Shown piece after piece: positions 1 through 9,463 of a DNA stretch of 64,000 bases. The position numbers were made by a program, and so were the translations under genes. Origin of the DNA: CAZXYS01 sp964645005 (lineage in GTDB: Bacteria > Bacteroidota > Ignavibacteria > Kapaibacteriales > UBA2268). Numbering within the stretch: position 1 is the stretch's first letter; the number at the start of each line of letters is the position of its first letter. The notes below the pieces were generated by a model. It was not told the origin of the DNA. It made no database searches and saw nothing but the letters and a program-made list of their open reading frames with translations. Where the stretch lies: the NCBI GenBank assembly GCA_964645005.1, contig CAZXYS010000012.1, positions 1 to 64,000 of the forward strand, written 5' to 3'.

Positions 1-441
1 ATAAAATAAAGAGAGGTAGTACATCTCAAAAAGTGTTGGAAATATATTAGAAACATAATTACAATATTATGTAAATTATTATCACACAAATGCTTATAAG
101 ATTGACAGTTCTTTCCGGGAGAGGGTGTAAGAATTTCTTTTACACTGAAAGTGAGGCTGACTCATAAGTGGTAAAATCTCGGGAACGTCATTCAGAGCGC
201 AGCGAAGTTGAGCTTGCGAAATCCCGCTTTAGCGGGGAATCCAGTATTCATCTCAAATTCAAAATACAAAAACTGCATTTGTATTGTGAATATGGGTTAA
301 AACTCACAAAGGTTTTACAAAGATAAATTTTTTTGGAACAAAATCGTTTTTTAAGTGTTTATTATAATATAAGAACAGTGTTAAATAAATATTCAATTTT
401 CAATAAAAATTTTTTTCTAAATAATAAGGTAGACAACGGAA
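1..441. other. Intergenic region with repeat debris upstream of the T9SS propeller gene
   Basis: No convincing gene is seen here. Positions 116-152 are a fragment of the repeat found complete at 47092-47227 (shared core around TAAGAATTTCTT and ACACTGAAAGT). Positions 182-251 are a full copy of a second repeat, annotated separately. Positions 300-441 are very AT-rich and probably hold the promoter and leader of the gene starting at 442, but no clear promoter match was found. Confidence 0.6.
182..251. repeat. 70-nt dispersed repeat, inverted copy of 24933-25002
   Basis: Read on the minus strand, this segment matches 24933-25002 at nearly every base over 70 nt. It contains the small hairpin CCCGCTTTAGCGGG and ends in a GTCATTC-type motif. 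It belongs to the GTCATTC...GAATGAC class of intergenic repeats seen several times in this window (also 13150-13262, 29375-29446, 35140-35233). Confidence 0.8.
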
Positions 442-3400
442 ATGATGAATCTTAGCTTTACGAGATTGAATTACATATTGATTGTTATTATAGGATTAAT
501 GATTATATCGCCGAATTTGTATTCCCAAAAGAAAATCAAAGAACTGGAATTACTTCAATATAAAGAAGATGTGAAATTTCATGAGCTGCGTGACGCCCTT
601 CAAAAGCAATGGAAAGGTGTTCCCGAAGATGAACGCCGCGGCTGGAAGCAATTCAAACGCTGGGAGTGGTTTTGGTCGACACGCGTAAAAAGGGATGGCA
701 GCTTCCCCAATCCAATGAATATTTATAAAGATGTGCGGAAATTTCAGCAGCAAGACAATATACAAAATAACACATTGGATTATAAGTGGGAACAAATGGG
801 ACCTTTTAAAGCGCCGCCGGGCGGACAGAGCAGCGGTATCGGCAGGATAAATATAATAAGGTTCAATCCGCTGGATACGAATGAAATCTGGGCTGGTGCG
901 GCATCCGGCGGCTTATGGAAATCAACTGACAATGGCAAATACTGGCAAACCTTCGATTTTACGCAATATATGTCGTTAGGCATTTCTGATATTGCAGTAT
1001 ATCCTGAGGATTCGGACATAGTTTATGCAGCTACAGGTGATGCTGACGGAGCACAGGCAATGTTCGGTCCACCGAGCATAGGTGTTCTCAAGACAACAGA
1101 TGGTGGTGAAAACTGGTTACTTACTAACCTTGGTTATAAACTGGAAGAAAAGCAAATAATAGGCAGAATACTTGTTCACCCGGAAAATCCGGATGTTGTT
1201 ATCGCCGGAACCTGGGGCGGAATATACAAGACTACTGACGGCGGCGAAAGCTGGGAATTGAAATCCAATTCGCAGGGGATTCAGGATATGGAATTCAAAC
1301 CTGATGACTACAATGTTATCTATGCTTCCACGAGGATTTACGGACGCAATTCTATTTATAAGTCAACAGACCTTGGTGAAACATGGGACGATGTATATCA
1401 AGAAAGTGGTACCCGCAGAATAGCTATAGCAGTTACAAAAGCACAATCCAATTACGTATATGCCATTGCAGCGGAATTGAACAGGACTTTCAAGTCATTA
1501 TTACGTTCAAATGATGCCGGCGATACCTGGGAAATAATGTCTGAAGATGATGCACAGACACCTGACGTACTGACGCGTTATGATGGATTTCAAGGAGACG
1601 ATCAGGGGCAGGCTGAATATGATCTGGCAATTGATGCAGCTCCCTGGGACAAGAATCTTATCTATGTGGGAGGAATTAATATGTGGATGTCGTCGAACGG
1701 CGGAAGAAATTGGAAGCAGGTAACACAGTCATGGAAAACGGAAAATACTGCCGTTATGCATGTGGACATACACGATATAATTTTTCATAAAAAAACTAAT
1801 GCACTGTATTCTGCTCATGATGGCGGCATGGACCGCTCCTATGATCGCGGAGAAACATGGGAAGAGTTATCTGACAATATGGATATAACACAGTTCTATA
1901 GATTGGGAGTTTCCCAAACAGAAGAAAATTTGGTCATCGGCGGCTGCCAGGATAATGGCACCAATCTGTTAGATGATGGAAACTGGGAAGAAGTATACGG
2001 AAGTGATGGAATGGAATGTATAATTGACTATGAGAATCCTCAGAGAATATATGCTTCCATTTATTATGGGAATATTTTCAGATCGACGAACAGAGGCAGG
2101 CATTTCAGGTTTATGTACGGACCGGATCGTGCAGGTCAGAGCGCTGCATGGCTGGCTCCTTTTGTAATAGATCCGCAGGACCCCAGCACGTTGTATGTTG
2201 GGTATAATGATGTGTTTAAGTTTGATAATTACGGGACAAAAAATCCCGAAAAAATATCAGAGTTCAATAGCAGCGTGCTTCACTCATTGGCTGTGGCTCC
2301 GTCTAACAACAACTTTATATACGCTGCGACATACTCCAGTTTACACTTTACATCCGATGGAGGTGAAAATTGGGATAGAATAAATATTAACAGGAATCCA
2401 ATTACTTATGTAGCAGTGGATCCGGAAAATCCACGCCGCATTTGGATAACTATAGGCAGCTATTATGAAAACAGTAAAGTCTGGGAATATGATGGTAGTG
2501 AATGGACAAATCTCAGCGGTAATTTGCCAAATGTACCTGTAAATTCAATTGCTTATCAGGAGAACTCCCCGGATAGATTGTTTATCGGAACTGATATAGG
2601 AGTATTTTATTCCGATTATGGTTCTGCATACTGGCAGAAATATGGAAGCGATATGCCCAATTGTATAGTTTCCGAAGTCGAAATTATTGAAGAGAGAAAC
2701 ATGATCTATGTCAGTACTTACGGCAGAGGCATGTGGAAAATTGATCTGTTTGATTGTAATTTGCCTGAAGCTGCTATAAATATGACAGGTACCGTTGATA
2801 TTTGCGAAGGAGACAGCGTTGAACTAACAGCTCAACCGCAATATTCCAATTATTTCTGGAGTACCGGTGAACGAAGCAAGACAATATATGCAAAGGAAAG
2901 TGGCGCTTATTCTTTTATAGAGGCCGGACCTGACGGCTGCCAGTCTAAATCTCAGAAAGTTGAAGTTAATATGATCCAGGTCAATGATATGGAAATAAAC
3001 CCAGGCAAAGGCTTCCCACTCTGCGAAGGGGATTCTATTGATGTTATATTGACCGCTACTTTCGGCTTTTCAAAATATAAATGGTCGACAGGTGAAACCG
3101 GCAGATCAATAACGGTAACTGATACAGGAACCTACAGCGTAACAGGTGAAACAATCGAAGGATGCAAAGCTGAATCAGGACTCTTAGAGTTAAAATTTGC
3201 CCCTGTCCCAGATAAACCGAGTATAACAAGAATTGCCGAAGATTCCCTAAAAGCTACGGAATTCAAACCGATAGGAAATTATTCTTATAAATGGTATAAG
3301 AACGGTTTACTGATGATTGGCAAAAATGAAAGCGTAATAAAAATTTCAAATCCGGGGGATTACGAAGTTATAGTAACAAATGAACCCGGATGTTCCAGTA

Positions 3401-3702
3401 CCTCTGATGTTTTCACTGTGGAAAGCGTAAGTGTTAATTATCTGAGTGAGGATGAAAACTTTACGATCATTCCCAATCCGGGTGAAGGTTTGTTTAATAT
3501 AAAACTTTACTCAGGCTTATCAGGTGGGTATGAACTCAAGTTAACAAATAATCTCGGTATTAATATTCTCGAGAAGAAAATCCATGTGCCGGCGGGAGAA
3601 CTCGAGACTAAAATTGATATTAGCGAAATGTCAGCCGGTGTGTATTATTTGACGATAAGGCATAAGTCTGAGATCTGGTTTGCACGGATTATTAATGAAT
3701 AA
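442..3702 (+). CDS. Secreted Asp-box (BNR/sortilin-like) beta-propeller protein with T9SS type A sorting tail
   Basis: A 1086-residue exported protein. Residues 1-29 form a signal peptide with a long hydrophobic core. From about residue 150 to 770 there are many Asp-box motifs (KSTDNGKYW at about 160, KTTDGGENW, KTTDGGESW, KSTDLGETW, RSYDRGETW, TSDGGENW), the signature of sialidase/VPS10-type propellers. Two Ig/PKD-like modules follow, each with a CEGDS motif and a W-S-T-G-E motif, at about residues 780-930. The last 85 or so residues (IIPNPGEGLFNI through MSAGVYYLTI) match the T9SS type A sorting domain, which is cleaved as cargo crosses the outer membrane. The fold does not show the substrate; no sialidase arginine triad was identified. 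A strong terminator follows, so it is probably monocistronic. Confidence 0.88.
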   Translation: MMNLSFTRLNYILIVIIGLMIISPNLYSQKKIKELELLQYKEDVKFHELRDALQKQWKGVPEDERRGWKQFKRWEWFWSTRVKRDGSFPNPMNIYKDVRKFQQQDNIQNNTLDYKWEQMGPFKAPPGGQSSGIGRINIIRFNPLDTNEIWAGAASGGLWKSTDNGKYWQTFDFTQYMSLGISDIAVYPEDSDIVYAATGDADGAQAMFGPPSIGVLKTTDGGENWLLTNLGYKLEEKQIIGRILVHPENPDVVIAGTWGGIYKTTDGGESWELKSNSQGIQDMEFKPDDYNVIYASTRIYGRNSIYKSTDLGETWDDVYQESGTRRIAIAVTKAQSNYVYAIAAELNRTFKSLLRSNDAGDTWEIMSEDDAQTPDVLTRYDGFQGDDQGQAEYDLAIDAAPWDKNLIYVGGINMWMSSNGGRNWKQVTQSWKTENTAVMHVDIHDIIFHKKTNALYSAHDGGMDRSYDRGETWEELSDNMDITQFYRLGVSQTEENLVIGGCQDNGTNLLDDGNWEEVYGSDGMECIIDYENPQRIYASIYYGNIFRSTNRGRHFRFMYGPDRAGQSAAWLAPFVIDPQDPSTLYVGYNDVFKFDNYGTKNPEKISEFNSSVLHSLAVAPSNNNFIYAATYSSLHFTSDGGENWDRININRNPITYVAVDPENPRRIWITIGSYYENSKVWEYDGSEWTNLSGNLPNVPVNSIAYQENSPDRLFIGTDIGVFYSDYGSAYWQKYGSDMPNCIVSEVEIIEERNMIYVSTYGRGMWKIDLFDCNLPEAAINMTGTVDICEGDSVELTAQPQYSNYFWSTGERSKTIYAKESGAYSFIEAGPDGCQSKSQKVEVNMIQVNDMEINPGKGFPLCEGDSIDVILTATFGFSKYKWSTGETGRSITVTDTGTYSVTGETIEGCKAESGLLELKFAPVPDKPSITRIAEDSLKATEFKPIGNYSYKWYKNGLLMIGKNESVIKISNPGDYEVIVTNEPGCSSTSDVFTVESVSVNYLSEDENFTIIPNPGEGLFNIKLYSGLSGGYELKLTNNLGINILEKKIHVPAGELETKIDISEMSAGVYYLTIRHKSEIWFARIINE

Positions 3703-3722
3703 GGTCTTATTTCTAAAATTTT

Positions 3723-3756
3723 AACCCTTGTCCAATTTGGGCAGGGGTTTTTATTT
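3723..3756 (+). terminator. Intrinsic terminator after the T9SS propeller gene
   Basis: An 11-bp stem (AACCCTTGTCC with GGGCAGGGGTT, including G-U pairs), a 5-nt AATTT loop and a T-rich tail. It sits 20 nt after the stop at 3702 and separates this gene from ruvA. Confidence 0.85.
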
Positions 3757-3766
3757 AGGAAATAAT

Positions 3767-3797
3767 TTTTTTCAGGTATTTTATGTTCCTATATTTG
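3767..3797 (+). promoter_or_regulatory. Putative Bacteroidota-type promoter of ruvA
   Basis: The -7 box TATATTTG at 3790-3797 fits TAnnTTTG exactly. The -33 position, 19 nt upstream, reads TTTT rather than TTTG. The predicted transcript start is about 30 nt before the ruvA ATG. Confidence 0.45.
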
Positions 3798-3831
3798 CAA
3801 TGAGATATAGGAACATACTGGATAATCGAAT

Positions 3832-4431
3832 ATGATAGCGCAAATTAAAGGGAAACTCATTTCAAAATCAACAACTGAGGCTGTAGTGGACTGTAATGGT
3901 GTAGGTTATCTAGTAAACATTTCAGTGATGACGTCAGAAAAGCTGCCCAATAAAGGTGATGAGGTAATGCTGCATACAATATTGATACCAAGGGAAGATT
4001 CTCTTAATCTTTATGGATTTAGGGACGAAACCGAACGCAGTGCTTTTCGCCATTTAATCTCAATTTCTGGTATCGGCGCCAAAATAGCTTTAGGAATATT
4101 GTCGTCGGTATCTATAGAGGAGTTACAGGAGCTTATAATATCCCGCAATACGGCTGGGCTCTCTAAACTCCCCGGAATCGGCAAAAAAACTGCAGAAAGA
4201 ATTATCCTGGAGCTTCGGGATAGAATAGAGAAAATCGGCGCCGGATTAGTACCGGCAGCATTGAGCACGGAAAATGCAGTTAAGGAAGAAACGCTATCAG
4301 CTTTGATGACTCTTGGCTATCCAAGAAACACTGCGGAAAAATCAATTAAGAAGGCTTTGGCTGATTCGAACGATAGCGAGATTAACGCTGAAAACCTGAT
4401 CAAGAAGGCGCTCAAGTTCGCAATGAGCTAA
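3832..4431 (+). CDS. ruvA: Holliday junction branch migration protein RuvA
   Basis: 199 residues, the usual RuvA length. RuvA tetramers bind the four-way junction and load the RuvB motor during recombinational repair. Residues 1-62 are the OB-fold domain. Two helix-hairpin-helix motifs follow, ISGIGAKIAL at about 78-87 and LPGIGKKTAERI at about 113-124. A C-terminal RuvB-contacting three-helix domain occupies about 150-199. The start gives the canonical MIAQIKGKL N-terminus. ruvB and ruvC are not in the window. The HisA-like gene begins 35 nt downstream and may be co-transcribed. Confidence 0.97.
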   Translation: MIAQIKGKLISKSTTEAVVDCNGVGYLVNISVMTSEKLPNKGDEVMLHTILIPREDSLNLYGFRDETERSAFRHLISISGIGAKIALGILSSVSIEELQELIISRNTAGLSKLPGIGKKTAERIILELRDRIEKIGAGLVPAALSTENAVKEETLSALMTLGYPRNTAEKSIKKALADSNDSEINAENLIKKALKFAMS

Positions 4432-4466
4432 GAGCATTTAATTTAAATGAAATAGAAAAAGAAATT

Positions 4467-5213
4467 ATGTTACTTGTTATTCCGGCAATAAATTTAAAGA
4501 ATGGGCAGTGCACCGAATGCATCACCGGATTAAGCGGTACTGAATCAATGTACCGCAATTTCTCTGATAATCCGGATGAATTATGCAGACTTATGCGCCG
4601 GGAAAATGCAAAATCCTTACATATCACTGATTTGGATTCATTTGAAAATAATCAGGATAATTTTGATCTGATTGCCGGAATAGTCAATTCTGTTGAAATA
4701 CCTATCAATTTGCTTTATAACTTCAAATCAATTGACACATGCAAGAAATTTCTCGATATAGGTATCTACCGAATCTTTCTTAAGGACCTGATTTTAACAC
4801 ACCCGGATAATGTCAAAGAACTGATCAAAGACTACAGGGCTTCCCGAATAAGCTTTGCTTTTATCGGTATCCATGAGAATACAAAAATTAATGACAAAAA
4901 CGTAAGCCTTGACGAATATATGGAACATGTGAAAAATGCAGGCGGACAAAGAATAATTTACTATGATGAATCCGCTGCTAATGCCGGTAAATTGCCGTCA
5001 CCGGAAACTCTTAAAAAAATAACAGGCGCTGGTTTCAGAGTTACTTTGTATGAAGGCGTAAAAAATCCCGAACAGTTATGGGAATTAAACGAGTTGTTCA
5101 CTGAAGGAATTGATTCCGTAGTTATAGGCAAACCTATTTATGAAAATAATTTCCCCTGCCAAAATATCTGGCGACTCATAGAAGCTGAAGTGGAACCGCC
5201 AAAACCAAAATAA
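4467..5213 (+). CDS. HisA/HisF-like TIM-barrel protein lacking the catalytic aspartates
   Basis: 248 residues with the outline of HisA (ProFAR isomerase): an LLVIPAINLKNGQC start, LHITDLDSFENN in the next strand, and EGIDSVVIGKPIYEN near the end. Key positions are changed. The first catalytic Asp of HisA (PAIDLK) is Asn9 here. The QVGGG phosphate-binding turn is replaced by INLLYNFKS. The second catalytic Asp region (LALDVR type) reads FAFIGIH. The ASGGV loop reads LYEGV. HisA activity is therefore unlikely; it may be a non-catalytic or repurposed barrel. It follows ruvA by 35 nt, and no other histidine gene is near. The family call rests on motif order and length. Confidence 0.7.
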   Translation: MLLVIPAINLKNGQCTECITGLSGTESMYRNFSDNPDELCRLMRRENAKSLHITDLDSFENNQDNFDLIAGIVNSVEIPINLLYNFKSIDTCKKFLDIGIYRIFLKDLILTHPDNVKELIKDYRASRISFAFIGIHENTKINDKNVSLDEYMEHVKNAGGQRIIYYDESAANAGKLPSPETLKKITGAGFRVTLYEGVKNPEQLWELNELFTEGIDSVVIGKPIYENNFPCQNIWRLIEAEVEPPKPK

Positions 5214-5836
5214 AATCTTATTATTAGCTGGATTGTTAAAACGAGATATTTCTTTTTATAATGACGGTTATTTGTAATTGTTTGAAACGGCAAGTTTCAG
5301 CTTGTTGCTAAATCGAATTATTTAGATTCTTTGCAAAGTGCTAAAGCACTTCGTTGCATACGTTTACTAATATAAATTTTTTAAACCCAAAAAATTCATT
5401 ATAACAATTCCTCATCCCTAAATCCCTTCTCCCAAGTGGAGAAGGGACTTTCAGTGTAAAAAGAAATTCTTACACCCTTTCTCCCGGCGGGAGAAGGGTT
5501 GGGGATGAGGGGGAATAAGTGATTGTTTATGTTCTAATGCAAAATGCGGGTTAATGTGGTTCTTAAAACCAGCAGCCAGTTGCCTGCAAGCATTATAAAA
5601 CCGTTTCAAAAAGGTTCATCTTAATTCATTTGTTATTTGAAAACCGGACCAACACTTATAAAACGGCTGATACCATTGATAAAGTAAAAGTATCAAAGAT
5701 TGATAACACGGACTAATACCTATTTATATAAGAATTAGTGGCATATCCTAAGAGAATTTCGGACGGGCAAAGTTATGGTAAAAATTACAGATTGAGAGTC
5801 GATAGCCCAAAAAGACAGATCAGTATTATTTATTAG
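5214..5836. other. Intergenic region between convergent genes, containing a 136-nt repeat
   Basis: This 623-nt gap separates the HisA-like gene from the convergent phosphate transporter. It contains a 7-bp hairpin at 5336-5351 (AAGTGCT / AGCACTT, no T-run) and the 136-nt repeat at 5408-5543. No gene or tRNA was recognised in the rest. Confidence 0.6.
5408..5543. repeat. 136-nt dispersed repeat, inverted copy at 47092-47227
   Basis: The reverse complement of 47092-47227 aligns end to end with this segment with only about a dozen mismatches. Two GAGAAGGG/CCCTTCTC-type hairpins lie inside it. The ends read TTCCTCATCCC and GTTCTAATGCAA. There is no open reading frame. It is likely a miniature mobile or REP-like element; a fragment is at 116-152. 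Confidence 0.8.
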
Positions 5837-8140
5837 CTATTTAAATTTTCCCTGCACTCCCGACGGAAATTCCTCGGTATAAAAATATTCCCCATCATAA
5901 AACATCGTATATATTTGATTTCCACAATTGTAAATATTTAGTACCCCCTGGATAATTTCATCAAGATCGTAAAGAGATTCCAAATATAGCCGGCTGCGTT
6001 TAATTTTTGCCTGTCCTTTTTTAACTCTCTTTAACTGTTTCTTGTTATATTTATTGATCTTATCTTTGAATTCCTGAGCCTTATTTTCTATCTTGGAAAT
6101 TTCCATAAAGTTTTTATTCTTCAAATTATCAGTACATTTAGTTAGAATTTCATTAAAACTGTTCTCAAGATCTTTTAACTCATCAATCTGATCATTCGTG
6201 AATTGCGGGTGAGTATTGCTTGTATAATTATGATTTTGAGAGGTAATATATTTAAGATGGTCTGTGATGGTATTCAAAGACGACAAAGTTCCTGAAAAAT
6301 ATAGTCCATGATCAAGGTCTTCCTCATCTTTAGAGAATTTCGTCAACTGGATTATATCATTTACGAGAAAATTCAAATCCTGACCCAGCTTGTATGCTTC
6401 CATCTTGGATTTTTTAAGAAGTTTCAGATCCTGGTTAATAATACCCACATTAGTCTTTTTCAAAATATCATTAATCTGTGTAATGAAATTGCTTATATCT
6501 GTCAAAATTCCTTCAACCACCATGACCGGAGTTTCTTTCCTCTCGCGTTCTTTTTCTTCACGTTCTTCTTCTTTTTCAGCACGTTTTTTATGAAGTCGGT
6601 ATGTATGGATCAAGACTGCGGAGGCAGCAAGCAATAGCAGTATTATCGCCGGTAATTTGCCGTAATAAATAATGACTGCAAAAGTAAAAGCAACGGTCGA
6701 GCCAATAATTGCCGTCATAAACCACCCTCCTACAACTGTCATAACTCCGGCAACTCTGTAAACAGCACTGTCTCTGCCCCATGCTTTATCCGGTAGAGCC
6801 GTAGCCATAGCCACAATAAATGTGACGTAAGTGGTTGATAGCGGCAGTTTAAGATTTGTAGCTATGGATATGAGACCTGCTGCCACCATGAGATTTACTG
6901 AGGCTCTTACCAGGTCAAAAGCCGGGTATTCCCCATTTTTATCGGGTTGTGGTTTATACTTACTTGAGTCAAATCTTTCTCTGTATCTCTTTCTCAAGTT
7001 TACAGGTACAATTTTAGCAATTCCATCAAGAAAATTGATAACTAATCTTACAAGCAATTTGGATAAAGGATAAGCCTCAAATCTTTCATAGCCTTCATCC
7101 TGTCTGCCAAGACTGACTTCAGTTTTGGTAACGGTTCGGGCTTTCTTTGAAAAATAAAGAGTCACCGCCATAATTATACCGGCAAGAAGTAAAAGATACC
7201 CATTTACGTTGACCTCCCCTCCCAGAGCTTTCATTGTTCCCGTCAAAGGATTTTCAAATCCCTGGGCAACTATATATGATCTTAAACCGGCTAATGGGGC
7301 GCCGATAAAGTTTACAAGGTCATTGGCAGCAAATGCCATAGCCAATGAAAAAGTGCCTATCAATACAATAACCTTAAGAATGTTTATCCTTGTAAACCAT
7401 AGCATAAGCTGAAGAATAACTGTCCAAAAGACAAAAGCGCCTGCAGCTATTAACATAGAATTCTTATTCATCATTTGAACTACATCATCTGTCATGAATG
7501 CAGCCCCTTTTGACCCCTTTATCAGGATGAAAAACGTAATTAGAGTCAGCGCTATACCTCCTAATAATGCACCATAGCGCTTGATCTTTTTCTCAAAATC
7601 AAATGTCAAAACTAAACGCACAAACCATTGAACAATTGAACCTACTATGAACGCTATCAATATGGAAAGAAATATCGCGCTAAAGATCTTGATTACATTA
7701 CCGGAATTTATATAGACAAATACCGTATCAAATGATAGTCCCGCTTCCCAAACTTTTATCATGGACACTCCCATAGCCGCTCCGAATAATCCGAAAACTA
7801 TCGATACAGTCGTCGAAGTTGGCAGCCCATAGGTATTAAAAAGATCTAATAACAGAATGTCCTGGATCATCACAGCCAGGAATAGGACAAGCAATTCAGG
7901 CATAACAAAATATTGAGGATTGAATATTCCTTTCCTGGCGACTTCCATCATCCCGCCGGACAACGTAACACCTGCTACTATTCCTAAAGCAGCTATTAAT
8001 AAGATATACTTTCTTGGAGCAGCTTTCGCGCCAATAGCTGAATTCATGAAATTTACGGCATCGTTGGAAACTCCAACAATAAGGTCCATTACTGCTATGG
8101 CTAAAAGAACTACTACTATAAACAGATAATAATATTCCAC
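5837..8140 (-). CDS. pit: PiT-family inorganic phosphate permease with C-terminal cytoplasmic helical domain
   Basis: 767 residues. PiT permeases import phosphate, usually as metal-phosphate with H+ or Na+. The two inverted PiT signatures are present: GVSNDAVNFMNSA at about residue 23 with GLPTSTT at about 105, and FAANDLVNFIGAPLAG with LKLPLSTTYVTF in the second half. Multiple membrane segments extend to about residue 510. A highly charged linker (KKRAEKEEEREEKERERK) then leads to about 220 mostly helical residues that look like a PhoU/DUF47-type soluble domain. The C-terminal extension is common in Bacteroidota homologues. A TAnnTTTG-type -7 box (TATATTTG) lies on the minus strand at 8207-8214, but without a good -33 box. 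Confidence 0.93.
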   Translation of the reverse strand: MEYYYLFIVVVLLAIAVMDLIVGVSNDAVNFMNSAIGAKAAPRKYILLIAALGIVAGVTLSGGMMEVARKGIFNPQYFVMPELLVLFLAVMIQDILLLDLFNTYGLPTSTTVSIVFGLFGAAMGVSMIKVWEAGLSFDTVFVYINSGNVIKIFSAIFLSILIAFIVGSIVQWFVRLVLTFDFEKKIKRYGALLGGIALTLITFFILIKGSKGAAFMTDDVVQMMNKNSMLIAAGAFVFWTVILQLMLWFTRINILKVIVLIGTFSLAMAFAANDLVNFIGAPLAGLRSYIVAQGFENPLTGTMKALGGEVNVNGYLLLLAGIIMAVTLYFSKKARTVTKTEVSLGRQDEGYERFEAYPLSKLLVRLVINFLDGIAKIVPVNLRKRYRERFDSSKYKPQPDKNGEYPAFDLVRASVNLMVAAGLISIATNLKLPLSTTYVTFIVAMATALPDKAWGRDSAVYRVAGVMTVVGGWFMTAIIGSTVAFTFAVIIYYGKLPAIILLLLAASAVLIHTYRLHKKRAEKEEEREEKERERKETPVMVVEGILTDISNFITQINDILKKTNVGIINQDLKLLKKSKMEAYKLGQDLNFLVNDIIQLTKFSKDEEDLDHGLYFSGTLSSLNTITDHLKYITSQNHNYTSNTHPQFTNDQIDELKDLENSFNEILTKCTDNLKNKNFMEISKIENKAQEFKDKINKYNKKQLKRVKKGQAKIKRSRLYLESLYDLDEIIQGVLNIYNCGNQIYTMFYDGEYFYTEEFPSGVQGKFK

Positions 8141-8316
8141 TATTGATTATACCGTTATATTGTCAAGTAAAACATTATTTAAATTAAATTTCAATTTATA
8201 CAATTTCAAATATAATAAGTTTTTTTTCTAAAACAGTTAACGTTTCTTAACAATCTTATTCTTTTTTTTAAAATTTTTTAAAATTATCATAAGTCGTTAC
8301 ATATATTGGTATTACA

Positions 8317-9459
8317 CTATAATATATTTTCAAGATTTCTGATAAATGTCACACAAATACCATCATTGATAAGATAACCCTCCACAGTTAATTTTATGGA
8401 ATTACCATTGAATTTAATTAACCCCTCCTTCTTCATATCTTCGATTTCTTTGCCCAATATTTTGTTAATATCCGGACCGAATTCTCTTCTGAAATGCTCT
8501 AAGTCAATACCATCGGAACGTAACCCAAGGATCACCCTCTCCGTCATTTTCTGCAGTGTGGTCAGCTTCTCACTGTCTTCAACGGGTGATTGCCTATCCG
8601 CGATCATTTCACTATATTTTCCTATACTCCTCGTATTCCAGAATCTCACACCGTCCAAAAAGCCATGCGCCGAAGGACCGAAAGCATAATACTCACCGCC
8701 CTTCCAGTAATTTATGTTATGACGGCATTTTTTTCCTTCCTTAGCAAAATTCGATACTTCATATTGCTCAAAGCCTGCCTCATTTAATTTTCGCACATTT
8801 TGCAGATAAAGATCGGCATCCGCATCTTCGTCAATTTTACTTATCTTCCCAGCTTTCCATGATTTGTAAAGGGGCGTACCTTCCTCATAGATCAGACTAT
8901 AAGAAGAAATATGCTCGGGCTGCAGGGCTATGACTCTTTCGAGAGTATGCTCCAGTTTCTCTTTAGTCTGTCCGGGGATAGATGAAATAAAATCAATGCT
9001 GATATTGTCAAAATCAAGACTGCGAGCTAATTCAACCGCCTTATCCGCCTGAGCAGAGGAATGTATTCTTTCAAGAAATTTTAATTCCTCTTCATTAAAC
9101 GATTGCACCCCAATGCTAAGCCTGTTAACACCAATATCCTGTGCCGCCTTAAGTGAATCCGCCGCCATCTCCCCGGGATTGCATTCCATAGTCCACTCAG
9201 TCCTCTCCGGAATATCGAATCGCTCATGCAGAACTTCCCCGATTTTTTCCAGATGAAACGGTTTTAATAGTGATGGTGTTCCCCCGCCAATAAATACCGA
9301 ATAAGTTGGAATTTTTTTATCTGCATTGGTTCGCAATTTAATCTCTGCGGCGAGATCATCGACAAATTTATCCATCTTTTCTAGTTGTTCGACGGAATAA
9401 AAATCACAGTAAAAGCATTTATGAATGCAAAATGGAATATGTAAGTAAAGTCCGTACAT
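8317..9459 (-). CDS. hemW: HemW, radical SAM haem chaperone (coproporphyrinogen oxidase-like)
   Basis: 380 residues from the chosen start. HemW binds a 4Fe-4S cluster and S-adenosylmethionine and delivers haem to target proteins. The N-terminus GLYLHIPFCIHKCFYCDF carries Cys11, Cys15 and Cys18 in the CX3CX2C arrangement, where HemN would have an additional cysteine. GGGTPSLL at about residue 58, ECNPGE at about 91 and a C-terminal HemN_C-like domain complete the family outline. A longer reading from 9492 would overlap the upstream signal peptidase gene by 29 nt. The start at 9459 has an AGG-containing ribosome site and lies 4 nt after that gene's stop, so it is preferred. Last gene of the lepA-lepB-lepB-hemW group. 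Confidence 0.93.
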   Translation of the reverse strand: MYGLYLHIPFCIHKCFYCDFYSVEQLEKMDKFVDDLAAEIKLRTNADKKIPTYSVFIGGGTPSLLKPFHLEKIGEVLHERFDIPERTEWTMECNPGEMAADSLKAAQDIGVNRLSIGVQSFNEEELKFLERIHSSAQADKAVELARSLDFDNISIDFISSIPGQTKEKLEHTLERVIALQPEHISSYSLIYEEGTPLYKSWKAGKISKIDEDADADLYLQNVRKLNEAGFEQYEVSNFAKEGKKCRHNINYWKGGEYYAFGPSAHGFLDGVRFWNTRSIGKYSEMIADRQSPVEDSEKLTTLQKMTERVILGLRSDGIDLEHFRREFGPDINKILGKEIEDMKKEGLIKFNGNSIKLTVEGYLINDGICVTFIRNLENIL

Positions 9460-9463
9460 AATT

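Noticed and set aside
5214..5836. tRNA or small RNA gene in the large gap before the phosphate transporter
   Set aside because: No cloverleaf, CCA end or T-loop motif found by eye; the structured part is the 136-nt dispersed repeat.
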